Below, piece by piece: positions 12,401 through 21,630 of a stretch of 64,000 nt of DNA. The translations under genes were made by a program, and so were the position numbers. The stretch is from Branchiostoma floridae. Taxonomy: Eukaryota > Chordata > Leptocardii > Amphioxiformes > Branchiostomatidae. Below the pieces are notes generated by a model that was given only the letters and a program-made list of their open reading frames with translations, made no database searches and was not told the DNA's origin. The stretch is taken from positions 1,843,434 to 1,907,433 of the forward strand of contig NC_049982.1 of assembly GCF_000003815.2 (NCBI RefSeq), given 5' to 3'. How positions within the stretch are numbered: position 1 is the stretch's first letter; each line of letters begins with the position of its first letter.

Positions 12401-12452
12401 CGACCAGAGCCGGCATCAGGCACGCGGCAACCAGCAACACCCGAGACACCAT
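6252..12452 (-). CDS. Secreted fibrinogen-related protein: disordered N-term, coiled coil, FReD (748 aa)
   Basis: Eight minus-strand exons: 12452-11511, 10956-10751, 10399-10204, 9746-9584, 8782-8651, 7990-7798, 7368-7155, 6452-6252. The sum is 2247 nt and every phase joins. The start is the ATG before a clear signal peptide (MVSRVLLVAACLMPALVGVLG). Residues ~22-310 are Ser/Thr/Pro/acidic-rich with N-glycosylation sequons. Residues ~315-450 form Leu/Glu heptads, a likely coiled coil for oligomerisation. Residues ~505-714 are a fibrinogen C-terminal domain: RDCSELF, GGWTVIQRR, EHWLGNEALHHLT, FHGNAGDAL, calcium motif DRDND, GGWWYQTC, VEMKTRP. This domain family binds sugars or receptors extracellularly (ficolins, FREPs, angiopoietin-like proteins). 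Odd points: an RGD right after the predicted signal cleavage site, a short loop after LNG, extra cysteines after DRDND, and an acidic tail of ~34 residues. The domain call is near certain; the ligand is unknown. The exon 2/3 junction uses a weak donor (gttcgt). Confidence 0.9.
6555..6803. mobile_element. MITE-like family B copy
   Basis: Termini tctcactgcacttgcgtcaa and gacgcaagtgcagtgaga are inverted. The shared core includes attgcgtaatacgtacaag. It lies in the last intron of the fibrinogen-domain gene. No coding capacity. Confidence 0.75.
6885..7145. repeat. Dispersed repeat fragment plus simple-sequence tail
   Basis: 6885-7010 matches a repeat seen elsewhere in the window (aaggttagacatgcagg, caactggatatg, cggtcagacgtttcc). 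It is followed by A-rich GATA/CAAA/AGAAA simple sequence up to the exon 7 donor. Confidence 0.45.
7155..7368 (-). CDS. FReD gene exon 7 (calcium-binding part)
   Basis: 214 nt. It carries FHGNAGDAL, FTTADRDNDACADCNC and GGWWYQTCE. Donor GCGAG|gtgtct, acceptor gtctacag. Confidence 0.92.
7798..7990 (-). CDS. FReD gene exon 6
   Basis: 193 nt encoding GWTVIQRRPDWMGPL, FNKNWTEYSSGFGDV and GEHWLGNEALHHLT. Donor AGATG|gtacgt. The split codon joins exon 7 to give RWHASYSSF. Confidence 0.92.
8283..8405 (+). mobile_element. CR1/L2-like LINE 3' end with (ATTC)n tail
   Basis: The sequence 'cttagcccggttgggcaaaa', then an AATAAAGGTCTTC motif and a run of CATT repeats, is typical of a non-LTR element ending in a short tandem tail. 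Related minus-strand ends are at 33143-33225 and 34217-34330. It lies in intron 5 of the fibrinogen gene. Confidence 0.55.
8651..8782 (-). CDS. FReD gene exon 5 (start of the fibrinogen domain)
   Basis: 132 nt encoding NARDCSELFRKGVWQSGVY ... EAFCDMDTESGG. Acceptor cctcacag, donor TGGAG|gtacgt. The two expected N-terminal domain cysteines are present. Confidence 0.92.
9296..9581 (+). mobile_element. tRNA-derived SINE
   Basis: A tRNA-like head has an A box (tggcctagtgg) and a B box (gagttcaatcc), a unique body, and an (ACTTTA)n tail at ~9560-9581. The tail ends exactly at the exon 4 donor of the fibrinogen gene. Pol III box spacing fits a SINE rather than a functional tRNA, because the acceptor stem does not pair. 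Confidence 0.65.
9584..9746 (-). CDS. FReD gene exon 4 (coiled-coil/linker)
   Basis: 163 nt encoding VQDNIAWGCLAVQGECRTR to FFPAFTP. Its donor CCTG|gtaagttaaag directly abuts the tail repeat of an antisense SINE (9296-9581). Confidence 0.88.
10204..10399 (-). CDS. FReD gene exon 3 (coiled coil)
   Basis: 196 nt encoding LEERTCQTGNDTLRLKEELE to NKNMSE, with sequons NVT and NVS. The donor is GAA|gtcagt. The acceptor choice (ccctag) is set by the reading frame. Confidence 0.8.
10751..10956 (-). CDS. FReD gene exon 2 (coiled coil)
   Basis: 206 nt encoding EHFSHFRLALEG ... LVERIETLES ... LKQQLEELRLECRDRN. Acceptor gattttgcag. The donor gttcgt is weak but is the one that keeps the frame; gttagt six bases on would break it. 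Confidence 0.78.
11511..12452 (-). CDS. FReD gene exon 1 (signal peptide and disordered region)
   Basis: 942 nt, 314 codons, ending FLNGFN|gtgagt in phase 0. It carries the signal peptide, an RGD at residues ~22-25, Thr/Ser/Pro-rich stretches (e.g. ETPLPTETLTTPEDQEQP), and an acidic middle region. An (ACAA)n tract follows directly after the donor. Confidence 0.88.
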
Positions 12453-12832
12453 CTTCACAAGAGTTGAAGTTTGTTGGAAGAAGTACGAATGTGAAGACAA
12501 AACCACAGGGGCAAACAAACGGAGAGTTGTGCCTGATGAAATGGCCGCTCCTCTGGCAGCGGAAGCCTTTGAACAATGTGTGGTCGATCGGGATTAGTGA
12601 TAACAGCTTACTGATTTCGGTTGGTTGAAATGTTTTGCAGTTAGCTTGTTCATATAAATCAAAATGACCCCATGTTACGAAGCTAACTAATTGCTATACC
12701 TGTTAATGCTTTATTCCAATAGTAATTGCAAAGCTTTAGCTTCTTTCATTAAAGGATGGCTTTAGAAAAATTAAACATGTAACATTTATTTTTGATTAGG
12801 TAGGTCTAAAACCGTCCTATGGCACCAGGAAG

Positions 12833-12924
12833 CCGGAAGTGGTCCTGCTGTAACCGGAAGTCGTTTCGGGTTTGGGTCCCGCGGTATCAGAAACGGTACC
12901 GGATGCACATTTTGGATCTTCCGG
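12833..12924. promoter_or_regulatory. Cluster of three CCGGAAG (ETS-type) motifs upstream of the FReD gene
   Basis: CCGGAAGT occurs at 12833-12840 and 12854-12861, and CTTCCGG at 12918-12924. This is about 380-470 bp upstream of the fibrinogen gene's ATG. The block is GC-rich inside AT-rich DNA. ETS factors bind CCGGAAGT; promoter function here is inferred from motif and position only. Confidence 0.3.
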
Positions 12925-15095
12925 TGACGGCCGGGTCAACCCAGGGCTAGTAAAATCATGGTTGAGTTGAGATATAAGGGGCTGGGTAAGCATGTTGAAC
13001 AAATAGGGTTGAAATATTGCCACGCCCAACTACATGGAATGTTCTGGAATGCTGCGTAGAAATTTGAGATAGACACGACAGAATGATGCTTCTTGTCTGT
13101 TTTAACCACTTTGCCTTCTCTTGTCCTCCACGGCAAAATATTAACTCCGTTGGGCTAACCTTAACAATGTGTTCAAATGCATTAAAAAGCACCACATCGC
13201 ACGAAAAGTCCACTGTAAGGACCTGTACATACTGTATGCGAATCATTTCTTTTAAACACGGACCATGAGAACCCAGAGATCTGCACCATAAAAAAGTATC
13301 ATCTGTCAGGATGTTATAGCTCAAATGGATTTTTCTCAATTTGAACAGCCCAACGTTTGACTAGATCTTACATTTACCTATAGTTATGTAGTTCAATTCA
13401 ATGCACACCATTTCAAAGGGGCTCATTCTTTCTCTATGTTTGTATGCATTCATTGACCCCAAAGATTGGTTCGTATGTGTCGGATTCATTAAGGATTTGC
13501 AATGCAATTACAAATAACAAGGAGGCGTTGTTCGGTGCGTAGGGTGATTCTTTAATAACTGTACATAACGTTTGCCGTTTATTACAGGTCGATATGTGAA
13601 GGCCTGTTACATTGTTCAGGTGATATCTACATTCTTATCATGTGCATCACAAACATCTTTATATAAGTAATCTACTTTGATTACATTATCCGATACACTG
13701 TGCAGAAATCATCAGAATGTAAGGTACATTATTTACAGATATCTTTTGTGATGACTTAGTTGTTAGGGTTGCGTGCATTACCTTCGTATTGACATTCTTT
13801 TGCATCAGGAAAAAATTGTGATCAACGAAGTTTTGAACAACGGGAGTCAAAGTAAAAAAAAGCAAATTCTTGTTTGAAAACTTTATCTAAGGAAAACAAT
13901 ATCTATGTGGAACTCATACGGACTTGGATACATTGTCACAGTTTACGTACTCTGTTGATTACGTTCTGTTGCGGTCAACAGTTACAATAATAATTAGACA
14001 GGCTCTTGCCCGTATGATTTCTTGTGTTTCTTATGTGATACATGTAAACGACAACAGCTCACAGTACTAGACGTTTTGAAAGTAATCACAAATAAAGTTA
14101 TTTCTTACATTTTCAAGTTAAGAAAATAAAGCAGCATCTTTTCTTACATATACCAAAACCTACTTATGTAATACGTTTGGAAAGAAACTTGTTTTGACGC
14201 AAACTGTATCGTTAATATTGATAACAGTGCTATCTACATTAGATTTAAATTTAAATTTCTTTTCAGTGAAACCCTTTTTGTAGTTCCCTGGTATTTCTAT
14301 ATGTTAAAACAGAAAACTGTGGTCGTTTTCCCTATTGATAAGAATATATGTACATGATAATTCACGTCCATGTATATGTTTTATTGTCTTCAAAGTCTGC
14401 CTGAAAGTGTTACGACGTCACGCATTGTAGGACAGTCCTTCTCTCCTTCTCGTCAGTCACTGAACGGCTGCGTTAAGCCTCCCTCCCATTTGAAAGCTGC
14501 GGTTCGTCACACATTTCTGTCAGTTGATTCATAGAGATTCATGTAGGCAGTCTATAGCATACACCTGTTTCTTCCGGCATATAGCTGTAGTAGACCATGC
14601 GAAAGTCGCTGTACATTTGTTGCGTCAATAAAGGTCAAGTCGATCTTATTTCTTCAAATGAACATCAAGTAGCGATGTATTGCTTTGGGATGTCACTCCA
14701 TCGACGACGTTGTAATAAATTTTAGTTTTTTCGTTCTCATGTTGCGTTGAAGATTAAAAAAAACCCTCATTATTCGGACGTCCCTCTCCGGCAGTGACAA
14801 AGGACTTCAGGAGACGTTTGGCGTATTCTTCAAAGAACAGAAGACGCGTGGTAGTATATGTTTTATGTGAGTTTCCAGTCCATCGACGCCAGTCCAAAAG
14901 TGTTTTCTGAATTGTGGTTCTCTAGTTGTGTTGTAGACCTAAAACAAACATCTTTTAAGGACGTTCCTTTTCCGGCAGTAGCAAAGTAATCCGAAAGAAG
15001 ATCGTCTTCTTCTTCCAACAACAGACGACTTGTGGCAGGATGTTGTCATTCTCCTACGTAGAGGGACCACAGTCGTGTGGAAACTCCTTGTGGTC
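12925..15095. other. Intergenic region without recognised features
   Basis: AT-rich DNA between the fibrinogen gene's start and the channel gene's 3' side. No ORF has domain or splice support. No clear terminator or repeat family was recognised. Confidence 0.4.
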
Positions 15096-15370
15096 ACCTC
15101 TGCTGTCTGGTGCACTCAGATTAGTTACTGAACGCCATGCTTATAAATATTAATGAGCTCACCCTTCTAAGTCAGCCGTTTGAGGATCGGGCGTAGGAGG
15201 ATGGAGCTATGTAAGACGTAACATGATTGGCTGAAAGCTTCCCAGCGGCCTTTGCGAGATGGCTTTCGTAAACAGAAAGCCCAAGAAAGGCCTATTCTCT
15301 GACTGGCTGACAGCTGGTTTGTGGCGACGCTCACAGTAACTGCTGGTGGGCCACCAGACAGCAGGGCCCC
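15096..15370. mobile_element. TIR element with an empty-site paralogue at 17690-17760
   Basis: Inverted termini ctgctgtctggtg (15102-15114) and caccagacagcag (15352-15364) are perfect complements. The flanks 15055-15091 and 15377-15404 occur fused together at 17690-17760, without the ~280 bp between. That supports insertion of a short DNA element here, or a matching deletion there. No coding capacity. Confidence 0.55.
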
Positions 15371-15463
15371 AATAGGCAGTTAGCTAGCCGTTGGGGACCG
15401 TGCAAAGGAGGTTGGTATGTTGTATTCTCTTACCATATTGTTTCCTCTTACCTTTGCCGGTCG

Positions 15464-15913
15464 TTAGTACGAGTAGTATGTGAAGTACACAATGTTCAGC
15501 GCGGCAAAGGTGAAAGGAAAGCCGAACCGAGCGTACTGGTCGATGATGATGGCATCTTTCAGCCTGGGCATCCTGTAGCTCAGACCACGTGACAGGCACC
15601 TCTGGATTCTGGTTGGTCGGTTCTCCTCGCTCGAGGTGACGTAGTCGTCGCTTGCCTCCAGAATCTCGCGAGAGTTGCTGGGCTTCGTCTCGTTGCTAGG
15701 AGACGTGGCGTTGGATTCTCCTCTGGGCCCGTTGAGTGGGGAGGTCTCGTCGATGTCCACCTGGAAGGTCTTGGCGCTGCAGTTCCTATCGAAGGACGTG
15801 GAGGCGCTGCAGAATGACGTGGACGACACGAGGTTGTTCTGGAAGGAGGTGCCCCGGTCCAATCTGCAGCGGGTAGACGACAGTCTCTTCAGGCTGATTC
15901 CTTGTTGAGAGGT
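15464..15913 (-). CDS. Channel terminal exon: TM3-TM4 loop and TM4
   Basis: 450 nt, phase 0. Ser/Thr/Asn-rich cytoplasmic loop ([13 protein letters not shown] ..., [13 protein letters not shown]) followed by [20 protein letters not shown] and the TAA stop. Confidence 0.92.
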   Translation of the reverse strand, partial: TSQQGISLKRLSSTRCRLDRGTSFQNNLVSSTSFCSASTSFDRNCSAKTFQVDIDETSPLNGPRGESNATSPSNETKPSNSREILEASDDYVTSSEENRPTRIQRCLSRGLSYRMPRLKDAIIIDQYARFGFPFTFAALNIVYFTYYSY

Positions 15914-18900
15914 CTTAAACATTGAGAAAATGAGACACATTTTATTTCTCGTACTGTTAAAGGGAACTGTATACATGTGACCTAATAAAATGCTGCCTGG
16001 TTGGCAAGTTGAACAGCCAATAACACAAGTGCTTCTTGCAGGGCAACTTTGGTTTCATAACCATTACCTTAACAAAACCATAATATGATAAAGGTACGGT
16101 AGATTTGAAGTCGTGACAAGGTTTTTGATGGAAGACAACTTTCAGACACCCCTGCATGACTATACTGTCCATTTTCTTGAAAGTAATGCGATTCACAATC
16201 TATCAATAAGAAAATGGTATCTTATTAAATCGACTGAGACCAATACGTACTAGTATGTACATGTTCAACTTCTTTCAGTTGTTTTTTGATGAGGACCACA
16301 GGAAGAGAAGATTCGTATATACAATGTAATTGTATATTGATAATGTAATTTTGGATCTTAATAAAGTCAAGTATTCCCGTTCCTTAAGACAATCCTGACG
16401 CCCTCACGTTACATTCCTCGATACAAGAAAGTGTTATCTTACTGCATCTACAGCCTAACACTAGTATGTTCAGTATGTACACTCACGTTACACTCCTCGC
16501 AGTCGCACTCGAGCTTCTCCACGTCTTTGTTCTCCTGCTTCTTCCGCTTGAGCGCCATCTTGGAGGACACGAAGTTGACGGCTGCGTACTCCACCAGCGC
16601 GAAGAACGTGAAGAGGAAACACATCACCAGGTACACGTCGATGGCCTGGGTTGGGAGGGAGGGGGGGGAAAGGAAAGGAGAATGATCAAATTAACACACT
16701 GAATGCCTGAAGTGCTATTCTTCCATTGGCCGTGATAGACGCCGTGACCTATGTACAGTATGCACAGATTAGGTGTATTGCATGCATTGTCTATTTATCT
16801 ACCTGGATGTATAGCGTATAAGAATAGGCAAAATTTAAAACTATTACATTCAGATGGACTTTCTCTATATTTATAGGAGTTAACTTTACTAAAAAGCATG
16901 TTTTGTAGAAAAAAAGTACATCCCCATACCTTGATGTACGAGATCTTAGGCATCTGCGCCTGCGCGCCGCTCATCAGGGTGGTCATCGTCAGCACGGTGG
17001 TGATGCCTGAAAAAAAAACGGATGAATTCAGACACTCGTAGTTTATCTTGTTGGTCAGCTCATGGACAGCACAATGGGGCGCGTCAGATACACGTCACTC
17101 ATCATGGTGCACGTGGTCATCGTCAGCAGAGTGGTGATGCCTGATAAATAATAATGGGGCACTTCAAACATGCGTAAGCAGTTGAATGCTCTTTTAATCA
17201 GACGTATCCGTATGATTTCCAGTAGTTCGTAAACGAAATAAAGAAGTTTTGCGTATGCAATTAGTGGAGAGTTGATATAATTTGTCCTTATGCCTTCTCT
17301 TGAATTTAGCGTAAAACTTATAAGTGCTCTTGAATTTAGCCTAAAACGTAGGAGCGCTCTTGAATTTAGCGTAATACGTAGTGTTACTCTTTGATTCAGT
17401 GTAAACCGTTATCTATACCCCTGCATGCTAAACGCCACTGGTAGTTGATAGCGAAGCAACTGCCCAATGCAGTGCAATACGTTTTACGTTGAGTAATCTT
17501 TCGAACCATTGCTAGCTTATAAAAAGATGCTGACATTTGAGTTTTTCGTCGCGGTGAGAGCGCTCTGGGGTCGCCACTGGAGCAGATATTTCTGGCGTCG
17601 CGGCGCTCTCATGGCGATCTGGCCAATGTTCCATCGCAGCGAGAGCTCGGTGAGAGCGACGTCAAGTGGGAAGCATTTCCTACGCAGAGGGACCACAGTC
17701 GTGTCGAAACTCCTTGGGGTCTGAGTTAGCTAGCCGTTGGGGACCGTGCGTAGGAAGATGGTGGAAAGAACAGCAGAACCATAACCATGCCAAACTCCCA
17801 TGGGACTTGATGGTTCCTAATGGTCTAGGTCAGTCATGGGTGAACTGTAAAACTGGATTGAGACTAGTTTCCTGTATTAAAGACGGACCAGTGGGCTGGA
17901 AGAGACGCATATCTCATGTCGCATGTTGGAGTTTTGCCAGCGATGTGAGTGGATAGAATGAATTTGTCTGGGCTCTTACCGAGCGCCACTCTGGCAGGAA
18001 CCGCCTCCGGGTTGATCCAGAAGGAGACCCATGACAGCACCACCAGCAGGATGGACGGGATGTACGTCTGGAAGATGAAGTAGAACGCCTGGCGGTGCAG
18101 GATAAAGCTCAGCTTGATTCGGGAATACACTCCTGTGACAAGGTAATTAGAAAAATGAAAAGTGGTCATAAATGGATTCATTATAGTGATAAACTAGTGT
18201 AGTAATAAAGATGAATCGAAATGATAATACATTATCAGCTTATATTTAATATTACATACAGATCTGCTCAAATCATTAGCCACGTTTGATTATTAAGGGT
18301 TAATGACCCGCCCCGAGGTGTATATGGTGTCATAACGCCTGGTCCTTTGCTATAACCGCCGAACAAAACCACCGAGTGAGTATTATCTTATCATAAACAA
18401 ATCAAAGGTTATAACGGTTTTCATGTAAGAAGTTCGTGAGTAATCTGTCAATTGTAGGGTCGCTCAGCAATCGCAGCGCTGTCGCCGCCCCCGGTTGAAA
18501 GATGCCGGTGTGTTACCTGACTCGTGGTCCCTCAGCAGCCCGTGGTGTGGGTAGTACCCCCCCCCCCCCCCCCACACACACACACGCCCACACACTAACC
18601 TGACTCGTGGTCCCTGAGCAGCCCGTCATGTGCGTAATAACCCCCGACTATGAACTGCTGCAGCTTCAGCGTGTCCAGCCCGTGCACGGAGCTGTTTCCC
18701 GCCTTCCAGTGGAAAATGATGTCGTCTGTCCTGTAACCGTCTGACAGACAACAAGCATATCTTAGTAGTGTATTTCAAATGCACGGCCGTACACCCAAAA
18801 ATTCTGATCAATAAGCTGTTGGTCAGTTTTCAACCATTCTCATGCTAAAATGACCCAAAGCTACATAATTCTCGCAGCCTGAACAGAAGTATGACGTCAA

Positions 18901-21445
18901 CAACAGGTCAAAGATGACCGACAATCAGTATCGGCCAGAACCGGTCTGATGCTCTAGTCTCTCTGAGCGAAAGCTTGTTTGTAAGAGCTTGTCTTTGAGT
19001 ACGGGAATAACGTTTAGAATCTTCACTACACTTATCACTGTCACGGATGGACTTTCATTGAAAATTAGATATCAGTACATGAAAACTGCTGTATGTACAA
19101 AGAAGTGACATCACCAGAGACTTAGCTCGAACAACTGATGAAAATGTGATAAAGTCTCAACTTACAACTTTCAAATTCCAGCGAACAGTTCTGCGAGTCC
19201 ATTGGATACTTCTTCAGGTCCATGTAACACTCCGCCTTGGTGGTTATTCTGAAAAATACGTATGGAAATTTATAATTCACGAAAGCTCACTATAAAAAGA
19301 CGAATCTGTAATATCGTAAACGCGGTGAGCCGTTGGTCCTTGCACACCTTGCGGGTTTTATTGGATTTTATCAAGTCGAATAGCTATCTGGTCACCTGCA
19401 GTATAATTCGTCTGGATATTTCATTATTATTAGTCGACATTGGCGTCACTTTACAGGCGCTATCTCTGACTTCAGGAGTTTGTTTTACGACATATATGCT
19501 CAAATACAGAAGTTTTATTACAAATATAACGTTCATGTCATCATCTTCTTTGCCAGTAACCTCCCTTTATACCTTTATACAGTATAAAAACACACACGGC
19601 GATAAAAACATAATGAAAACACACAAGGTGCAATCATGCATCCATGGCCACGTTTTCATGAGTCAGGGATAGGTTGAAAACAAGTTGGGAATAAGTTAGC
19701 ATTGTTCATGGCATGTTCAAGATTATAAGTTGACTGCTGACCTACTCCCAACCACTATCCGAACATCAGTCGACCGCGCCGAACACCAGCCGACTTACAG
19801 CCAACCCATTCCAGACCTGCCGAGTACAGCCGAATGTTCTGAAACTTTCCAAACATCGGCTGACGCAGCCAAACACCAGCCAAATACTAGCCTAACGCCA
19901 GCCGACAGAAACGAACACCAGCTGAACGCCAGCCGACCTAGCTTCTACATCACTCCCGACCATGCGCGGGGAAAGTCGCCATGTTCGGCCGGCAATGTGT
20001 AACCTATAGGCTTTACCTGATGCCGTACAGTATGATGTCGTTACTACCGTACCGTAGATACCAGAACTTTAGACATACTGTATGGATTGATATTTTGATA
20101 AGGAAACCTTACCGTATGACGTACAGGGTGGATGGATACCATGATAAGGAAACCTAATACCTGATGCCGTAGAGTATGGTCCTGGTACTCCCGTAAATAC
20201 CAGGAAACCACAACGTTACCCACACATTATAGGTGGATACCATCATAACGAAACCTTACCTGATGTCGTGCAGTATGGTCCCGTAGATACCATGAGAAGG
20301 AAACTTTACCTAATGCCGTACAGTATGGTCCCGTAGATACCAGAATACCACAACTTTACCCATGCAAGGTGGATTGATACCATCATGATCATAAGAAAAC
20401 CTTACCTGATGCCGTAGAGTATGGTCCTGGTACTCCCTTAAATACCAGGAAACCACAACTTTACCCACACATTATAGGTGGATACCATGATAAGGAAACC
20501 TTACCTGATGCCGTACAGTATGGTACATTAGATACCAGGATACTACAACTATACCTGATGCCGTACAGTATGGTACATTAGATACCAGCATACCACAACT
20601 TTACCCATACACGATACAGGGTGGATTGATACCATCACGATGATAACGAAACCTTACCTGATGCCGTACAGTATGGTACAGTAGATACCAGGAAACCACA
20701 ACTTTACCCATACAGTATGGATGGATACTATGACAAGTAAGCCATACCTGATGCCGTACAGTATGGTCCAGCAGATACCACCATACCACAACTTTACCCA
20801 CACATTATAGGTGGATACCATGATAACGAAACCTTACCTGATACCGTACAGTATGGTCAGTAGATACCACGATAAGGAAACTTTACCTGATGCCGTAGAG
20901 TATGGTCCAGTAGATACCAGGATATCACAACTTTACCTGATGTCGTACAGATTGTTCCCGTAAATACCAGGAAACCACAACTTTACCCATACAGTATAGG
21001 TGGATACCATGATAACGAAACCTTACCTGATGACGTACAGTATGGTACAGTAGATACCAGCATACCACAACTTTACCCATACAGTATGAGTGGATACTAT
21101 GACAAGTAAGCCATACCTGATGCCGTAGAGTATGGTCCAGTAGATACCGGGATACCGCAACTTTCCCCATACAGGGTGGATTGATACCATCATGATGATA
21201 AGAAAACCTTACCTGATGCCGTAGAGTATGGTGCCGTTGGGGTAGAGCTGGATGAGCCTGTTGTCCACCGTGACCTTGTGCAGGAACGACTCCTTGCTGT
21301 TGGAGATGAAGGTGTCGGGCAGCCACAGGTTCTCCGCCAGCCGCCCGTCCAGACTCAGCGTCGTCAGGTTCGTCCCCTCGAACGACATCCGGCCGTCCTG
21401 CCAGTACTGCCGCAGGAAGATGGTGATCGTGTAGTCCTGGTGGAG

Positions 21446-21530
<85 letters not shown>

Positions 21531-21595
21531 TGCCAAACAGTGGTTACTCGCCAGTACTGCCGCAGGAAGATGGTGATCGTGTAGTCCTGGTGGAG

Positions 21596-21630
<35 letters not shown>

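Noticed and set aside
11433-12518. Earlier start for the fibrinogen gene, 22 codons upstream of 12452
   Set aside because: Starting at the upstream ATG (12518) would put 22 residues before the clear signal peptide; the ATG at 12452 places it at the N-terminus.
15600-15913. Extra plus-strand ORF over the channel's last exon
   Set aside because: Shadow of the real minus-strand coding sequence.
19262-19672. 136-codon plus-strand ORF inside a channel intron
   Set aside because: No domain, antisense to the gene, AT-rich, no splice or promoter support.
20601-21455. Long minus-strand ORFs with MGKVVV-WYLL-HTVRHQV repeats
   Set aside because: These are the exon-edge minisatellite read in a frame different from the exon's; no coding role is supported.
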